From IMG/VR virus record IMGVR_UViG_3300048583_000273, positions 1-42,313 of that record: a stretch of 42,313 nucleotides of DNA; one strand, 5' to 3'. Under the pieces are notes generated by a model. That model saw only the letters and a list, made by a program, of their open reading frames with translations. It ran no database searches and was not told where the DNA came from. Source of the stretch: a virus. A program made the position numbers and the translations under genes. The first letter of the stretch is position 1, and each line of letters starts with the position of its first letter. This document shows positions 25,938 through 33,228 of the stretch, piece after piece.

Positions 25938-26322
25938 CTTACCTTCTGGATTTTTTAATTCATACTTTGAAACAGTTGATTTTCTATTAGAAGAACCTAA
26001 TATAGCTAAGATAATTACTCTTGTTTATAAGATTAGAAAGAATACTAATAATATAAACTATGAGGAAATGTTAGATGAGTTTGAAGAAACAACTGAAACA
26101 ATAAACGTAAGATTATATCATTCCCCAAGGGATTGGTTAAAGTCTGGAACTGTTCAGTTTGTAGATGGAAGAGTACAGATATTAGGCTATATGGCTGATT
26201 CTGAAAAGCTAATGAAATCAACTGAGATTAGATTTAGTGGTAGAACTTATAAGTTAACTGCTAATCCTTTACCACATGGTTTTGGAAGCAGATACTTTAT
26301 AGCTTTCCTTGATGTTATTTAA
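25930..26322 (+). CDS. Head closure / stopper-like connector
   Basis: A 130-aa protein. ATG 25930 is chosen over GTG 25921 because AGGTGG lies 5 nt upstream. It has NVRLYHSPRDWLKSGTVQFV, VDGRVQILGYMADSEKLMKS and LPHGFGSRYFIAFLDVI, a small strand-rich protein with the size and position of head-closure (stopper) proteins that seal the portal after packaging. Identification is by position and size more than by family motif. Confidence 0.6.
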   Translation: MISLPSGFFNSYFETVDFLLEEPNIAKIITLVYKIRKNTNNINYEEMLDEFEETTETINVRLYHSPRDWLKSGTVQFVDGRVQILGYMADSEKLMKSTEIRFSGRTYKLTANPLPHGFGSRYFIAFLDVI

Positions 26323-26345
26323 CTTTTTACTAGAATATACAATAA

Positions 26346-27047
26346 ATGACAATAATTTTCAAAGAAAGTTCAAAAAAAATTGCAGAAAAGATTCAAAAAC
26401 TTATTTTGCAACAGTTTTATTTACAGCTTCGTAAAGTATCAGATCTTATAAAACAGGATATTATTAAAGAAAATTTAAATATATGGAAACAAACACCAAC
26501 TTATCAGTCTTTAATATCTGGTGATTTAACACACGAATTTGGTATTCCTCAGGGAACAGCTAAAGGTAGAGTGGATTATATTCTTAATGAGTTTGGAAAA
26601 TCAATTTCAATAATACCAAAAATTAAAACTAGAAAAAGAGCTGGAGCATACGTTATGTTAGATATTAACGTATTTTCTAAGAATATTAATCCAGCAATCT
26701 TTGATTCTCCAGAGGCTAACGTAAAAACGGGCAAGAAGGCCTCTAATGACCTTTCTGGCGACTTTGGGTCGTTTGGAGCTATAGAGATCAGTAAAGAGCT
26801 TCCGTGGCTTAGATGGCTATTATATGAGGGTAATAAGTATATCGTTTATGGATACGAATATCAACCCATTGTTGCTGCTAATAGTAGATCAGGAAAGGGG
26901 TTGATGATAAAGTCGGATTCTAGTTGGAAAGTTCCCGCTCAATTCTCTGGAACAAAAAATTCTCATTGGATTATTCGGGCTTTAAATGATAATAGAAATT
27001 TTCTTATCAGTGAATATGGAAGAATTATAGAGAAACACTTAAAGTAA
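26346..27047 (+). CDS. Neck / tail-joining protein (HK97 gp10-like role)
   Basis: A 233-aa protein with a helical N-terminus (KIAEKIQKLILQQFYLQLRK) and a beta-rich C-terminal half (LPWLRWLLYEGNKYIVYGYE, then FSGTKNSHWIIRALNDNRN). The fold order and place between head-closure and tail-completion genes fit neck proteins of the gp10 type that join head and tail. Its stop overlaps the next ATG. A short stretch near 26,700-26,770 is less AT-biased than its surroundings. Confidence 0.6.
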   Translation: MTIIFKESSKKIAEKIQKLILQQFYLQLRKVSDLIKQDIIKENLNIWKQTPTYQSLISGDLTHEFGIPQGTAKGRVDYILNEFGKSISIIPKIKTRKRAGAYVMLDINVFSKNINPAIFDSPEANVKTGKKASNDLSGDFGSFGAIEISKELPWLRWLLYEGNKYIVYGYEYQPIVAANSRSGKGLMIKSDSSWKVPAQFSGTKNSHWIIRALNDNRNFLISEYGRIIEKHLK

Positions 27048-27862
27048 TGTTAAAATCATTTGATCTAAATAAACCAAATTATTCTAAAGTTTTATCTGAG
27101 AGTATTATTTCTTGGTTAGATTATTCTTTCTATTCTGATGGTGGTTATATTAATACTTCCGGAAATCTTAAACAGGTAGCTTTACCAGGTTATTCTGGTG
27201 GTACTATTTGGGGATCTAATAGAAAAAATTGGGTTTGGGAACAGGATAATATTAATATTTCTCAAAGTGGTTACACAATTAATTACAGAGATGGTTTAGT
27301 TATATTTAATTCTGTTCAATCTGGAGTTTATGCTACTTATTCTGTTAAGAATATTTTTATTTTTGATGGTAAAGATAATCCCTTTTTTCGTGGTGAAAGT
27401 GCTCTTTTAGATGTTTATGATGGTGTTTATAGAGAAAATTCTATTCAATTACCATGTATAGCACTTGAGTTAGGAAGTTCAAATTCTACTCCATATGCTC
27501 TTGGAACTTATGAAAGAAATGTTAGACAAGATATTATTTTAAATATTTTTCATAAAAATCCAGAGATTGTTGAGAAAATATCTGATATACTTTATAACCA
27601 AGTAGATACAGGTGTTCCACTTTTTGATTTCTTTAGAGCTTTTAATAGTGGCGATTTTCCCCTTAATTTTAATGGAACATTAATTAATCGCTCTGGAACA
27701 TATAATAATTTAATAAATCTTCATCCGTTTACAGCAGCTAGAAATAGGGCTTGTTATATTAAAGAAACCGAAATAGAATCTGTTTCTAAATTAGATAATA
27801 ATCTTTATCATGGTACTGTAAGATTTGAAACAGAAGCTGAATTATCTATGGGTATTTATTAA
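27047..27862 (+). CDS. Tail completion / terminator protein
   Basis: A 271-aa protein, largely beta-strand, with ALLDVYDGVYRENSIQLPCI and a mid-region ending RNVRQDIILNIFHKNPEIVE that reads like tail terminator proteins, which cap the tail tube and bind the head. Position (after neck, before the tail tube) supports this, but its length is above the usual ~130-170 aa, so an extra N-terminal domain is likely. The stop is followed six bases later by a degenerate copy of the promoter-like motif. Confidence 0.6.
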   Translation: MLKSFDLNKPNYSKVLSESIISWLDYSFYSDGGYINTSGNLKQVALPGYSGGTIWGSNRKNWVWEQDNINISQSGYTINYRDGLVIFNSVQSGVYATYSVKNIFIFDGKDNPFFRGESALLDVYDGVYRENSIQLPCIALELGSSNSTPYALGTYERNVRQDIILNIFHKNPEIVEKISDILYNQVDTGVPLFDFFRAFNSGDFPLNFNGTLINRSGTYNNLINLHPFTAARNRACYIKETEIESVSKLDNNLYHGTVRFETEAELSMGIY

Positions 27863-27868
27863 AACAAA

Positions 27869-27880
27869 GAGTATATATAT
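27869..27880 (+). promoter_or_regulatory. Degenerate recurrent motif, copy 5
   Basis: GAGTATATAT at 27869-27878 resembles GAGTATTTAT but lies right against the ATG at 27881. There is no room for a separate ribosome site unless AAAGAG serves. It is the weakest of the six copies. Confidence 0.3.
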
Positions 27881-28105
27881 ATGAATATAAATTTTCCATT
27901 AACATATCCAGTTATAAAACCTATTAAAGAGTCAGTTTTTATTTCACGATCTACTACCGGTGGTGATATCGTTTTACTTACGTTTACTACTCAGCCAATA
28001 GATCAAATAGTAGCTATTAGTGCTGATGCAACTTTTACTGTGTTAGCAGATGGATCTGGTACTATTTTATACCAATGGCAAGATTATAACTGGGCAGCAA
28101 CCTAA
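27881..28105 (+). CDS. Small protein ending in the first half of an Ig-like domain
   Basis: A 74-aa protein whose first ~45 residues are a polar, basic lead-in. Its last ~28 residues read like the first half of an Ig-like sandwich: SADATFTVLADGSGTILYQW, then QDYNWAAT at the stop. The expected second half is missing here but appears as the C-terminus of the next gene. The stop overlaps the next ATG (TAATG). It may be the stump of a once longer Ig-domain tail protein. Alone, it could still act as a short adaptor. Confidence 0.55.
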   Translation: MNINFPLTYPVIKPIKESVFISRSTTGGDIVLLTFTTQPIDQIVAISADATFTVLADGSGTILYQWQDYNWAAT

Positions 28106-30192
28106 TGGCTATTACAATTACAAATCAGCAGATTCCATTACTACAACGTAAGGCCGCAACTGGAACCGGTACTGCAACTGTTGCTGGTACATTCACTGGA
28201 TCACCAACATCTATCAGTGCAACTATTCATCGCGTTGCCGATGATGCTGTTATTGTTGCCTCTCAGGTGATTGACGCTGCACCAACTGGCGGAGCTTACA
28301 GTGCTACAGTGGCCGGTATACCAGAATCCCTAGCCGATACCTATTATGTCGCGGTGTCGGCTGCGGGAACAGGTGACACGGCCAACACAAAAGGCGTATG
28401 GCAATTCCAGGTAGGACGCTGGCTAGCGGTGTTTGGACAGAGCAACGGAGCAGGACTTTTCGGTGGTGCCTCAGGTGCTCCAGCAGCTAGCGCCGGAACG
28501 TATTATCGGAGTTCAATCTACGAAGCGGTCCCAAATGCAAACGGTGTTCGCGAACTACTTAATGGTCTAGTCACACGGTTCGGCGTACCGTGGGGAATCG
28601 TCCAATATTGCCAACCAGCAACATCTATGTCCAATTGGCAGCCAGGCGTATCGTTTTACATAGACTTTGTGGCACGCATAACGACTGGCCCAAATGATTT
28701 TGAATGTCTGCAATGGGTTCATGGAGAGTCGGCAGCGGTAGATAGTGCAACAAATATGGATAATAACCCTGTGGGATATGCTGCTGCACTAGATTCAGTA
28801 CATGGCAGTTTAGCAACAGTAGTGGGCAGAACTAAAGCTCAATGTCCATTGATGGTTAGTGGGTTATCAAGAGAACTATCGACAACCTACAGCGATATAT
28901 CTTGGCATAGAGCACAGCAATGTTCAATATTCGCTGCTAATGAATATGACAATATTTACTATTCCCATTCGATGCTTGATGCGACAATGCAAGACACGAT
29001 CCATTGGGATAGCATTGCAGCCGGTCAGTTTGGCAAACGTGCTGCCCTTGCATGGGCTGAAGTGTTCGGACTGGAAACCCTATCCGCAAAATGGGAAATG
29101 CTTGCAGCTAATGCGGTTTCTGAGTCAACAACGCGAGTAGTTATGTCAGTGACTAGGGCTGGAGACTTTACCCCAAGTTCTGGAATAACAGGCTTTGAAG
29201 TCTCAAGCAACGGAATAGATTGGATACCCGCAACTGGCGTAAAGCTCTCCGCAACCCAGATAGAGCTAACGCATGCAAGTTTGCAATATAAAAATCGGGC
29301 GGTACGTTTTGGCTATGGGCTACAGCCCAATATATCGGCCATGCCAAAAGAGACCGATTTTGATACGCCACCGGTTCCGTCTATGTTTTGGACTGTATCA
29401 GAAGGCGGAACCAATCCAATCATCCAAATTACTCCGATGATGCGTGGTGTACACGGTAGCGGCGGATTTGTTATAAGTTGGGAGACTTCACCAGTAGCAA
29501 CTGTGCCTGGAAAAGAAATACTATTTATAGCAAGAGTGCCAAACCCTGTAGTAAATAGTGCAACCTCAAATGGAGAGGCTGTCGAGCTTTTAACTACTTC
29601 ACCTTTGGCTTCAGGCAATGTTGGTCGTCTATATCGAATAGTTACCAACGATACGAAAGCGGATTTAGTTTTGACATTTGCTTCCCAGACATTCGATCAG
29701 GGGATGCTAATACCGTACATCCTCCATGCTGGAACCTTAAATGTTGCAAGCTCGTATGGAGCAGACAACGCAGGTAGTACCTCGACTATTGACGCTAATA
29801 CACTAGCCAATAGCATGTTCGTAGCTATAGGATGGACTATTTACCCTGCCTCTGTTCCACCGATTACCGTAGAAACATCTGGAATAAGACAGAAATATCG
29901 ATCAGTTGGAACAGGCATGGACGGTGCCGAATGGGGAACAGCACCTACAACAAACGCTAACAATGAAATGTCGGCAGTAGTAGACGGGGTGCAGTCTCGA
30001 ATAATAGTGTTTGTATTTGATCCTCCGACTCCGGGCAGTTGGGGATGGCGAGATATTCCAGGGGAAACTACAACTACGCTAGTGATAGAAAATATAACTT
30101 ATGCCGATAATGGAAAACGTGTTCGCTGTATTGCAACAGATAATAACGGATCATTAAACAGCAACCAAGTGCAATTGACTTTAAATCTATAA
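28105..30192 (+). CDS. Virion carbohydrate esterase, SGNH/SASA type
   Basis: This 695-aa protein starts on the overlap with the previous stop. Residues 1 to ~105 form a beta domain. Residues ~106-330 form an SGNH hydrolase of the sialate O-acetylesterase (SASA) type: GQSN with Ser113, HGES at 206-209, and DTIH with Asp297 and His300. It would remove acetyl groups from surface glycans. Residues ~330-420 are the beta domain common behind such esterases (ITGFEVSSNGIDWIPATGV), followed by another beta region. The last ~50 residues (SWGWRDIPGETTTTLVIENI ... RVRCIATDNNGSLNSNQVQL) are the second half of an Ig domain. DNA is GC-richer than the neighbours except at this end. This looks like enzyme cargo inserted into a native tail gene. 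Confidence 0.75.
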   Translation: MAITITNQQIPLLQRKAATGTGTATVAGTFTGSPTSISATIHRVADDAVIVASQVIDAAPTGGAYSATVAGIPESLADTYYVAVSAAGTGDTANTKGVWQFQVGRWLAVFGQSNGAGLFGGASGAPAASAGTYYRSSIYEAVPNANGVRELLNGLVTRFGVPWGIVQYCQPATSMSNWQPGVSFYIDFVARITTGPNDFECLQWVHGESAAVDSATNMDNNPVGYAAALDSVHGSLATVVGRTKAQCPLMVSGLSRELSTTYSDISWHRAQQCSIFAANEYDNIYYSHSMLDATMQDTIHWDSIAAGQFGKRAALAWAEVFGLETLSAKWEMLAANAVSESTTRVVMSVTRAGDFTPSSGITGFEVSSNGIDWIPATGVKLSATQIELTHASLQYKNRAVRFGYGLQPNISAMPKETDFDTPPVPSMFWTVSEGGTNPIIQITPMMRGVHGSGGFVISWETSPVATVPGKEILFIARVPNPVVNSATSNGEAVELLTTSPLASGNVGRLYRIVTNDTKADLVLTFASQTFDQGMLIPYILHAGTLNVASSYGADNAGSTSTIDANTLANSMFVAIGWTIYPASVPPITVETSGIRQKYRSVGTGMDGAEWGTAPTTNANNEMSAVVDGVQSRIIVFVFDPPTPGSWGWRDIPGETTTTLVIENITYADNGKRVRCIATDNNGSLNSNQVQLTLNL

Positions 30193-30270
30193 CATTATAC
30201 AAAACGGGTTAAACTTTAATAAATAACTTATTATTTTATAAATAGCATAGCTAAACAATATTTTATAATT

Positions 30271-30296
30271 TTGACAAAAAGAGTATTTATATATAG
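30271..30296 (+). promoter_or_regulatory. Recurrent GAGTATTTAT..ATAG motif, copy 6
   Basis: GAGTATTTAT lies at 30281-30290 and ATAG at 30293-30296, with TTGACA just upstream (30271-30276). It stands in the 130-nt gap before the major tail protein gene. A T4-late-like TATAAATA on the + strand (30237-30244) lies upstream in the same AT-rich gap. The ATG at 30323 has its own GGAG ribosome site. Confidence 0.6.
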
Positions 30297-30322
30297 ATAC
30301 TTACTTCTTTTGGAGATAGATA

Positions 30323-31345
30323 ATGGCTTTAAATCAAAATAAAAGACTATTCTGGGCAGTAGAAGCTATAGGCTTTGCTCCAGATGGTAGCTCAACTTTC
30401 GTTCCCGCTCATGGTGTTCAATCTTTAGGTTCTAATTTAACTTTCAATCTTACTGAAGTTTTTGAACTTGGGCAAATTTCAATTTATGATAACGTAGAAG
30501 ATACTCCTGATATTGAGTTTACTATTGAAAAACTTATTGATGGTTATCCTTTAATTTATCACTTAGCTACTCCCAATGCTGCTTCACCATCTCTTGTAGG
30601 TAGATCTACAGAGCGCTGTATTATGGCTCTTTCTACTTTCGGAGATACACAAAACTCTGCTAGTGGTACTCCTAATACCCAAATGACGGCTTCTGGATTA
30701 TATGTAAGCTCAATGGCTTATAGTTTTCCAGCAGAAGATAATGCTACGGAATCTATTACTCTTGTTGGTAACAATAAAGTTTGGGCTTCTGGATCATTTA
30801 CTTTCACTGGTGGTTTTAATAATAATGATACGCCAGCTTCTGGTATTATGCGTAGACAACACGTTGTGATGGGTACAACTAGTGGTGTTGCTTCAGTATG
30901 GCCTAAGAATATTCCTGGTATTAATGCTAATGGTTATAATCCACAAAGAGCCGATGGAACTTCTTATTCAGCTAGAATTCAAAACGTATCAATTTCAACA
31001 GACCTTGGTAGAGAACAGCTTGTAGAATTAGGTCGTAGAAACCCATTCTTTAGATATGCTACTTTCCCTGTTGAAGTAACCTGTGATATTGAAGTTCTTT
31101 CTGTAGATGGTGATTTTGTAAGTGCTACAGAAGCCGGTATTTACGGTAATGGTAACAACTTATCTAATGAGCAAATTATTCTTAGAAGTGTTTGGGGCGA
31201 TGTTTGGGATCTTGGTAACAAGAATAAATTATCAAGTGTTTCTTCAAACATGTCAACAGATGGCAGTAATCAGGTTGATACTTTTAGTTTTAGTAACTTT
31301 AATGATTTAACTATATTATCTGAAAGCGATCCTGCTGGATTATAA
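30323..31345 (+). CDS. Major tail protein (tube)
   Basis: This 340-aa protein is the likely tail tube subunit. It is beta-rich with ISIYDNVEDTPDIEFTIEKL, DGYPLIYHLAT and ESITLVGNNKVWASGSFTFT, features I associate with long-tailed phage tube proteins. It stands alone behind a strong promoter-like motif and a good ribosome site (GGAG), as expected for a highly expressed gene, and lies upstream of tail assembly and tape measure genes. It is too short for a contractile sheath. Codons are AT-rich but include more C-ending ones, consistent with high expression. Confidence 0.75.
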   Translation: MALNQNKRLFWAVEAIGFAPDGSSTFVPAHGVQSLGSNLTFNLTEVFELGQISIYDNVEDTPDIEFTIEKLIDGYPLIYHLATPNAASPSLVGRSTERCIMALSTFGDTQNSASGTPNTQMTASGLYVSSMAYSFPAEDNATESITLVGNNKVWASGSFTFTGGFNNNDTPASGIMRRQHVVMGTTSGVASVWPKNIPGINANGYNPQRADGTSYSARIQNVSISTDLGREQLVELGRRNPFFRYATFPVEVTCDIEVLSVDGDFVSATEAGIYGNGNNLSNEQIILRSVWGDVWDLGNKNKLSSVSSNMSTDGSNQVDTFSFSNFNDLTILSESDPAGL

Positions 31346-31354
31346 TGTTTAATT

Positions 31355-32362
31355 ATGAAGGATTACGAAAAGGAAAGAATACTCTATAGAATACTTTCTG
31401 GAAAGACTATTTTAAGCAAGTTTGGGCTAGATGTTCTAACACCTAGCCTTAATTTGTTATATGAGGCAGAAGAAGTTTATTGTGAGTATATCGAAAAAAA
31501 GAAAGTTTTAACACAAGAGGAAATAAGAAATTTTCTCGTTTCAAATGGGGAAGTTTCTATAAAAGATATAGCTTTTTTAAAAGATTCTCAAAAAGTAATA
31601 GAGAGTCTTCAAAAAGAGCTTTGTTCTAATTTTTATACTATAAATGCAGATTCAATAAGATCTTTAATAAAACAAGCAAGAGATAAAAGAGATCAGGTTT
31701 TAATACAGCTTTCTAAGTATGAGGGATATTCATTAGAAAGTGTTGCTGGATATGCTAAATCTGTTTTTTTAATTTCTAATACAACTTATCAGGGAAATAA
31801 AAAGTATAAATTCAAGAAATATAGTCCGATTCAAATTATATCAGAACTAAATAATATTAATATTTCTAATACTGATATTCGTGAATTAGCTAAAAAATCT
31901 TCTTGGTCAAATACTTGGTATACCTTAAAAGGTTATAATATATTTGACGGTGTTCCTTCATTAGAACAGCAACTTTTATTAATGTGGTCTAAAATATATG
32001 ATAATATTAGAGAATCACCGTCTGCTCCTAACGAAGATTTAATACTTGACGATGATGCTATTGACGGTTGGTTAATTTTACAAAAAGAAGAGTCTATTAA
32101 AAAGAGTGCTGAAAACACTTTAAAATTAAATAAAAGTAGTAAAATAAATAATTGTCAAGAAGTTTTTATAGTAGCAAAAACTAAAGAAGAAGCTGATAGA
32201 ATTCAAAATATGAATAGTAAAACAGCTTTAAGAATAAAAGAACAAAGAATTAAACAAATTTATGAGAAGGGTAGGGTTGATCATCATAATCTAATAGATG
32301 TTAGAATGGATGTTCAGGAACAGTTTCATAAGATGCAAATGGAGCATATTCGTGGAAAATAG
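31355..32362 (+). CDS. Tail-region protein, helical, unknown (possible assembly factor)
   Basis: A 335-aa, strongly helical, Lys/Glu-rich protein coded 9 nt after the tail tube gene. It opens MKDYEKERILYRILSGKTIL and ends RMDVQEQFHKMQMEHIRGK. The length and helical content fit a tail assembly protein or chaperone, and the place between tube and tape measure supports that, but I see no family motif. It could also be a minor virion protein. It overlaps the next gene by 11 nt. Codon use is AT-rich. Confidence 0.55.
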   Translation: MKDYEKERILYRILSGKTILSKFGLDVLTPSLNLLYEAEEVYCEYIEKKKVLTQEEIRNFLVSNGEVSIKDIAFLKDSQKVIESLQKELCSNFYTINADSIRSLIKQARDKRDQVLIQLSKYEGYSLESVAGYAKSVFLISNTTYQGNKKYKFKKYSPIQIISELNNINISNTDIRELAKKSSWSNTWYTLKGYNIFDGVPSLEQQLLLMWSKIYDNIRESPSAPNEDLILDDDAIDGWLILQKEESIKKSAENTLKLNKSSKINNCQEVFIVAKTKEEADRIQNMNSKTALRIKEQRIKQIYEKGRVDHHNLIDVRMDVQEQFHKMQMEHIRGK

Positions 32363-32525
32363 ACTTAAAACAGTTATGATCGGAGCCATAGATTTATTTC
32401 AAATTGAATTTAAAGAGGAACTAAAGGACGAAGATTTTTATAAAAAGTTTTTAATAGTAAGAGAAAAGATTTTAGATTTAGGTAATCATCAGATACGTTT
32501 ATACAAAAAGGAACTAGGAAAATGA
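32352..32525 (+). CDS. Small tail assembly protein (57 aa)
   Basis: GTG 32352 with GGAG 7 nt upstream is preferred to an in-frame ATG at 32298, which would overlap the preceding gene by 65 nt and has no ribosome site. The product (starting MENRLKTVMIGAIDLFQIEF) includes REKILDLGNHQIRLYKKELG at the end. Its stop overlaps the next ATG (ATGA). Position before the 234-aa gene and the tape measure gene is that of the lambda G gene, so it may be the first tail chaperone. A possible -1 slip site lies near its end. Confidence 0.6.
   Translation: MENRLKTVMIGAIDLFQIEFKEELKDEDFYKKFLIVREKILDLGNHQIRLYKKELGK
32505..32510 (+). other. Candidate -1 frameshift site in tail chaperone pair
   Basis: In-frame codons AAA AAG (32505-32510) are preceded by C, giving C-AAA-AAG, a near-match to the canonical A-AAA-AAG slippery site. 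The -1 frame is open from 32486 through the ATG of the next gene. A slip would therefore fuse the 57-aa protein to the 234-aa protein, as in lambda G/GT. No stimulatory hairpin was identified. Confidence 0.3.
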
Positions 32526-33226
32526 AAAAAGAAGTTGTTATTAATGAAAAAACTTATTATGTCTCCAAACCAACTGCTAAAGATGAAGCTCAAGCTAAAC
32601 TACAACAAAGTAGAGTTTTTAGTGAAGCATTACAAAGTGGGGCTTGTTTAAAATCTCATCTCAATAAAGTTCTAAAAGATAGAAATATTTGGGATGAAAA
32701 GGATGAAAAATTTGTTGAAGAACTATCTGAAAAGATACTTTCTAATGTTCAAAAGCTTGAAGAGGGCGGTATTGATATTATGGAAGCTAGAAAGCTAGCT
32801 ATTGAAACTAATAATTTAAGAATGACTCTTTTAAATAAGCTTTCTATTCTTCGTGAAAACAGCTCTTTAACTGCCGAGGGTCAAGCAGATGATGCTTATT
32901 TTGACTCTCTAGTATCTAACTGCTGTTTTAATGATGATGGCTCAAAAGTATTTAAATCTTATGATGATTATATTAATAATTGCAGAGAAGATTATGCTGA
33001 AAAACTTGCTAGAGAACTAGCAAATATTGTTTACGGTAATGCTGATTATGTTAAAGATTTCCCAGAAAACAAGTTTTTAAGTGAGTTTGGGTTTGTTAAT
33101 AATGATCTTCAATATGTTAATGAAAATGGCGAACTTGTTGATGAGAATTATGAAGTAGTTAAAAAGGAAGAAAAAAAGGAAAGAAAACCGTTTCTTAAAA
33201 ATGGCGAACCTATTAAAGTAGAATAA
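32522..33226 (+). CDS. Tail assembly chaperone-like protein
   Basis: A 234-aa helical protein directly upstream of the tape measure gene. It opens MKKEVVINEKTYYVSKPTAK, has a long helix pair (EEGGIDIMEARKLAIETNNL), and ends in an acidic-then-basic tail (KKEEKKERKPFLKNGEPIKV). Position and size match tail assembly chaperones, which coat the tape measure protein during tube growth. Its ATG overlaps the previous stop. A -1 slip near 32505 could place it in a fusion with the preceding protein. No catalytic motif is seen. Confidence 0.6.
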   Translation: MKKEVVINEKTYYVSKPTAKDEAQAKLQQSRVFSEALQSGACLKSHLNKVLKDRNIWDEKDEKFVEELSEKILSNVQKLEEGGIDIMEARKLAIETNNLRMTLLNKLSILRENSSLTAEGQADDAYFDSLVSNCCFNDDGSKVFKSYDDYINNCREDYAEKLARELANIVYGNADYVKDFPENKFLSEFGFVNNDLQYVNENGELVDENYEVVKKEEKKERKPFLKNGEPIKVE

Positions 33227-33228
33227 AA

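Noticed and set aside
30193-30280. AT-rich inverted repeats as a terminator after the esterase gene
   Set aside because: Only short, AT-only arms with mismatches and no clear T-run; expected by chance in such AT-rich DNA.
1478-30290. T4-type late promoters (TATAAATA) on the minus strand
   Set aside because: The reverse complement of the recurrent motif matches, but no credible minus-strand gene exists to be transcribed. The fixed place after + strand stops favours a + strand role.
30323-31345. Contractile sheath protein
   Set aside because: At 340 aa it is short for a sheath, there is only one candidate gene at this place, and the pattern fits a tube protein.
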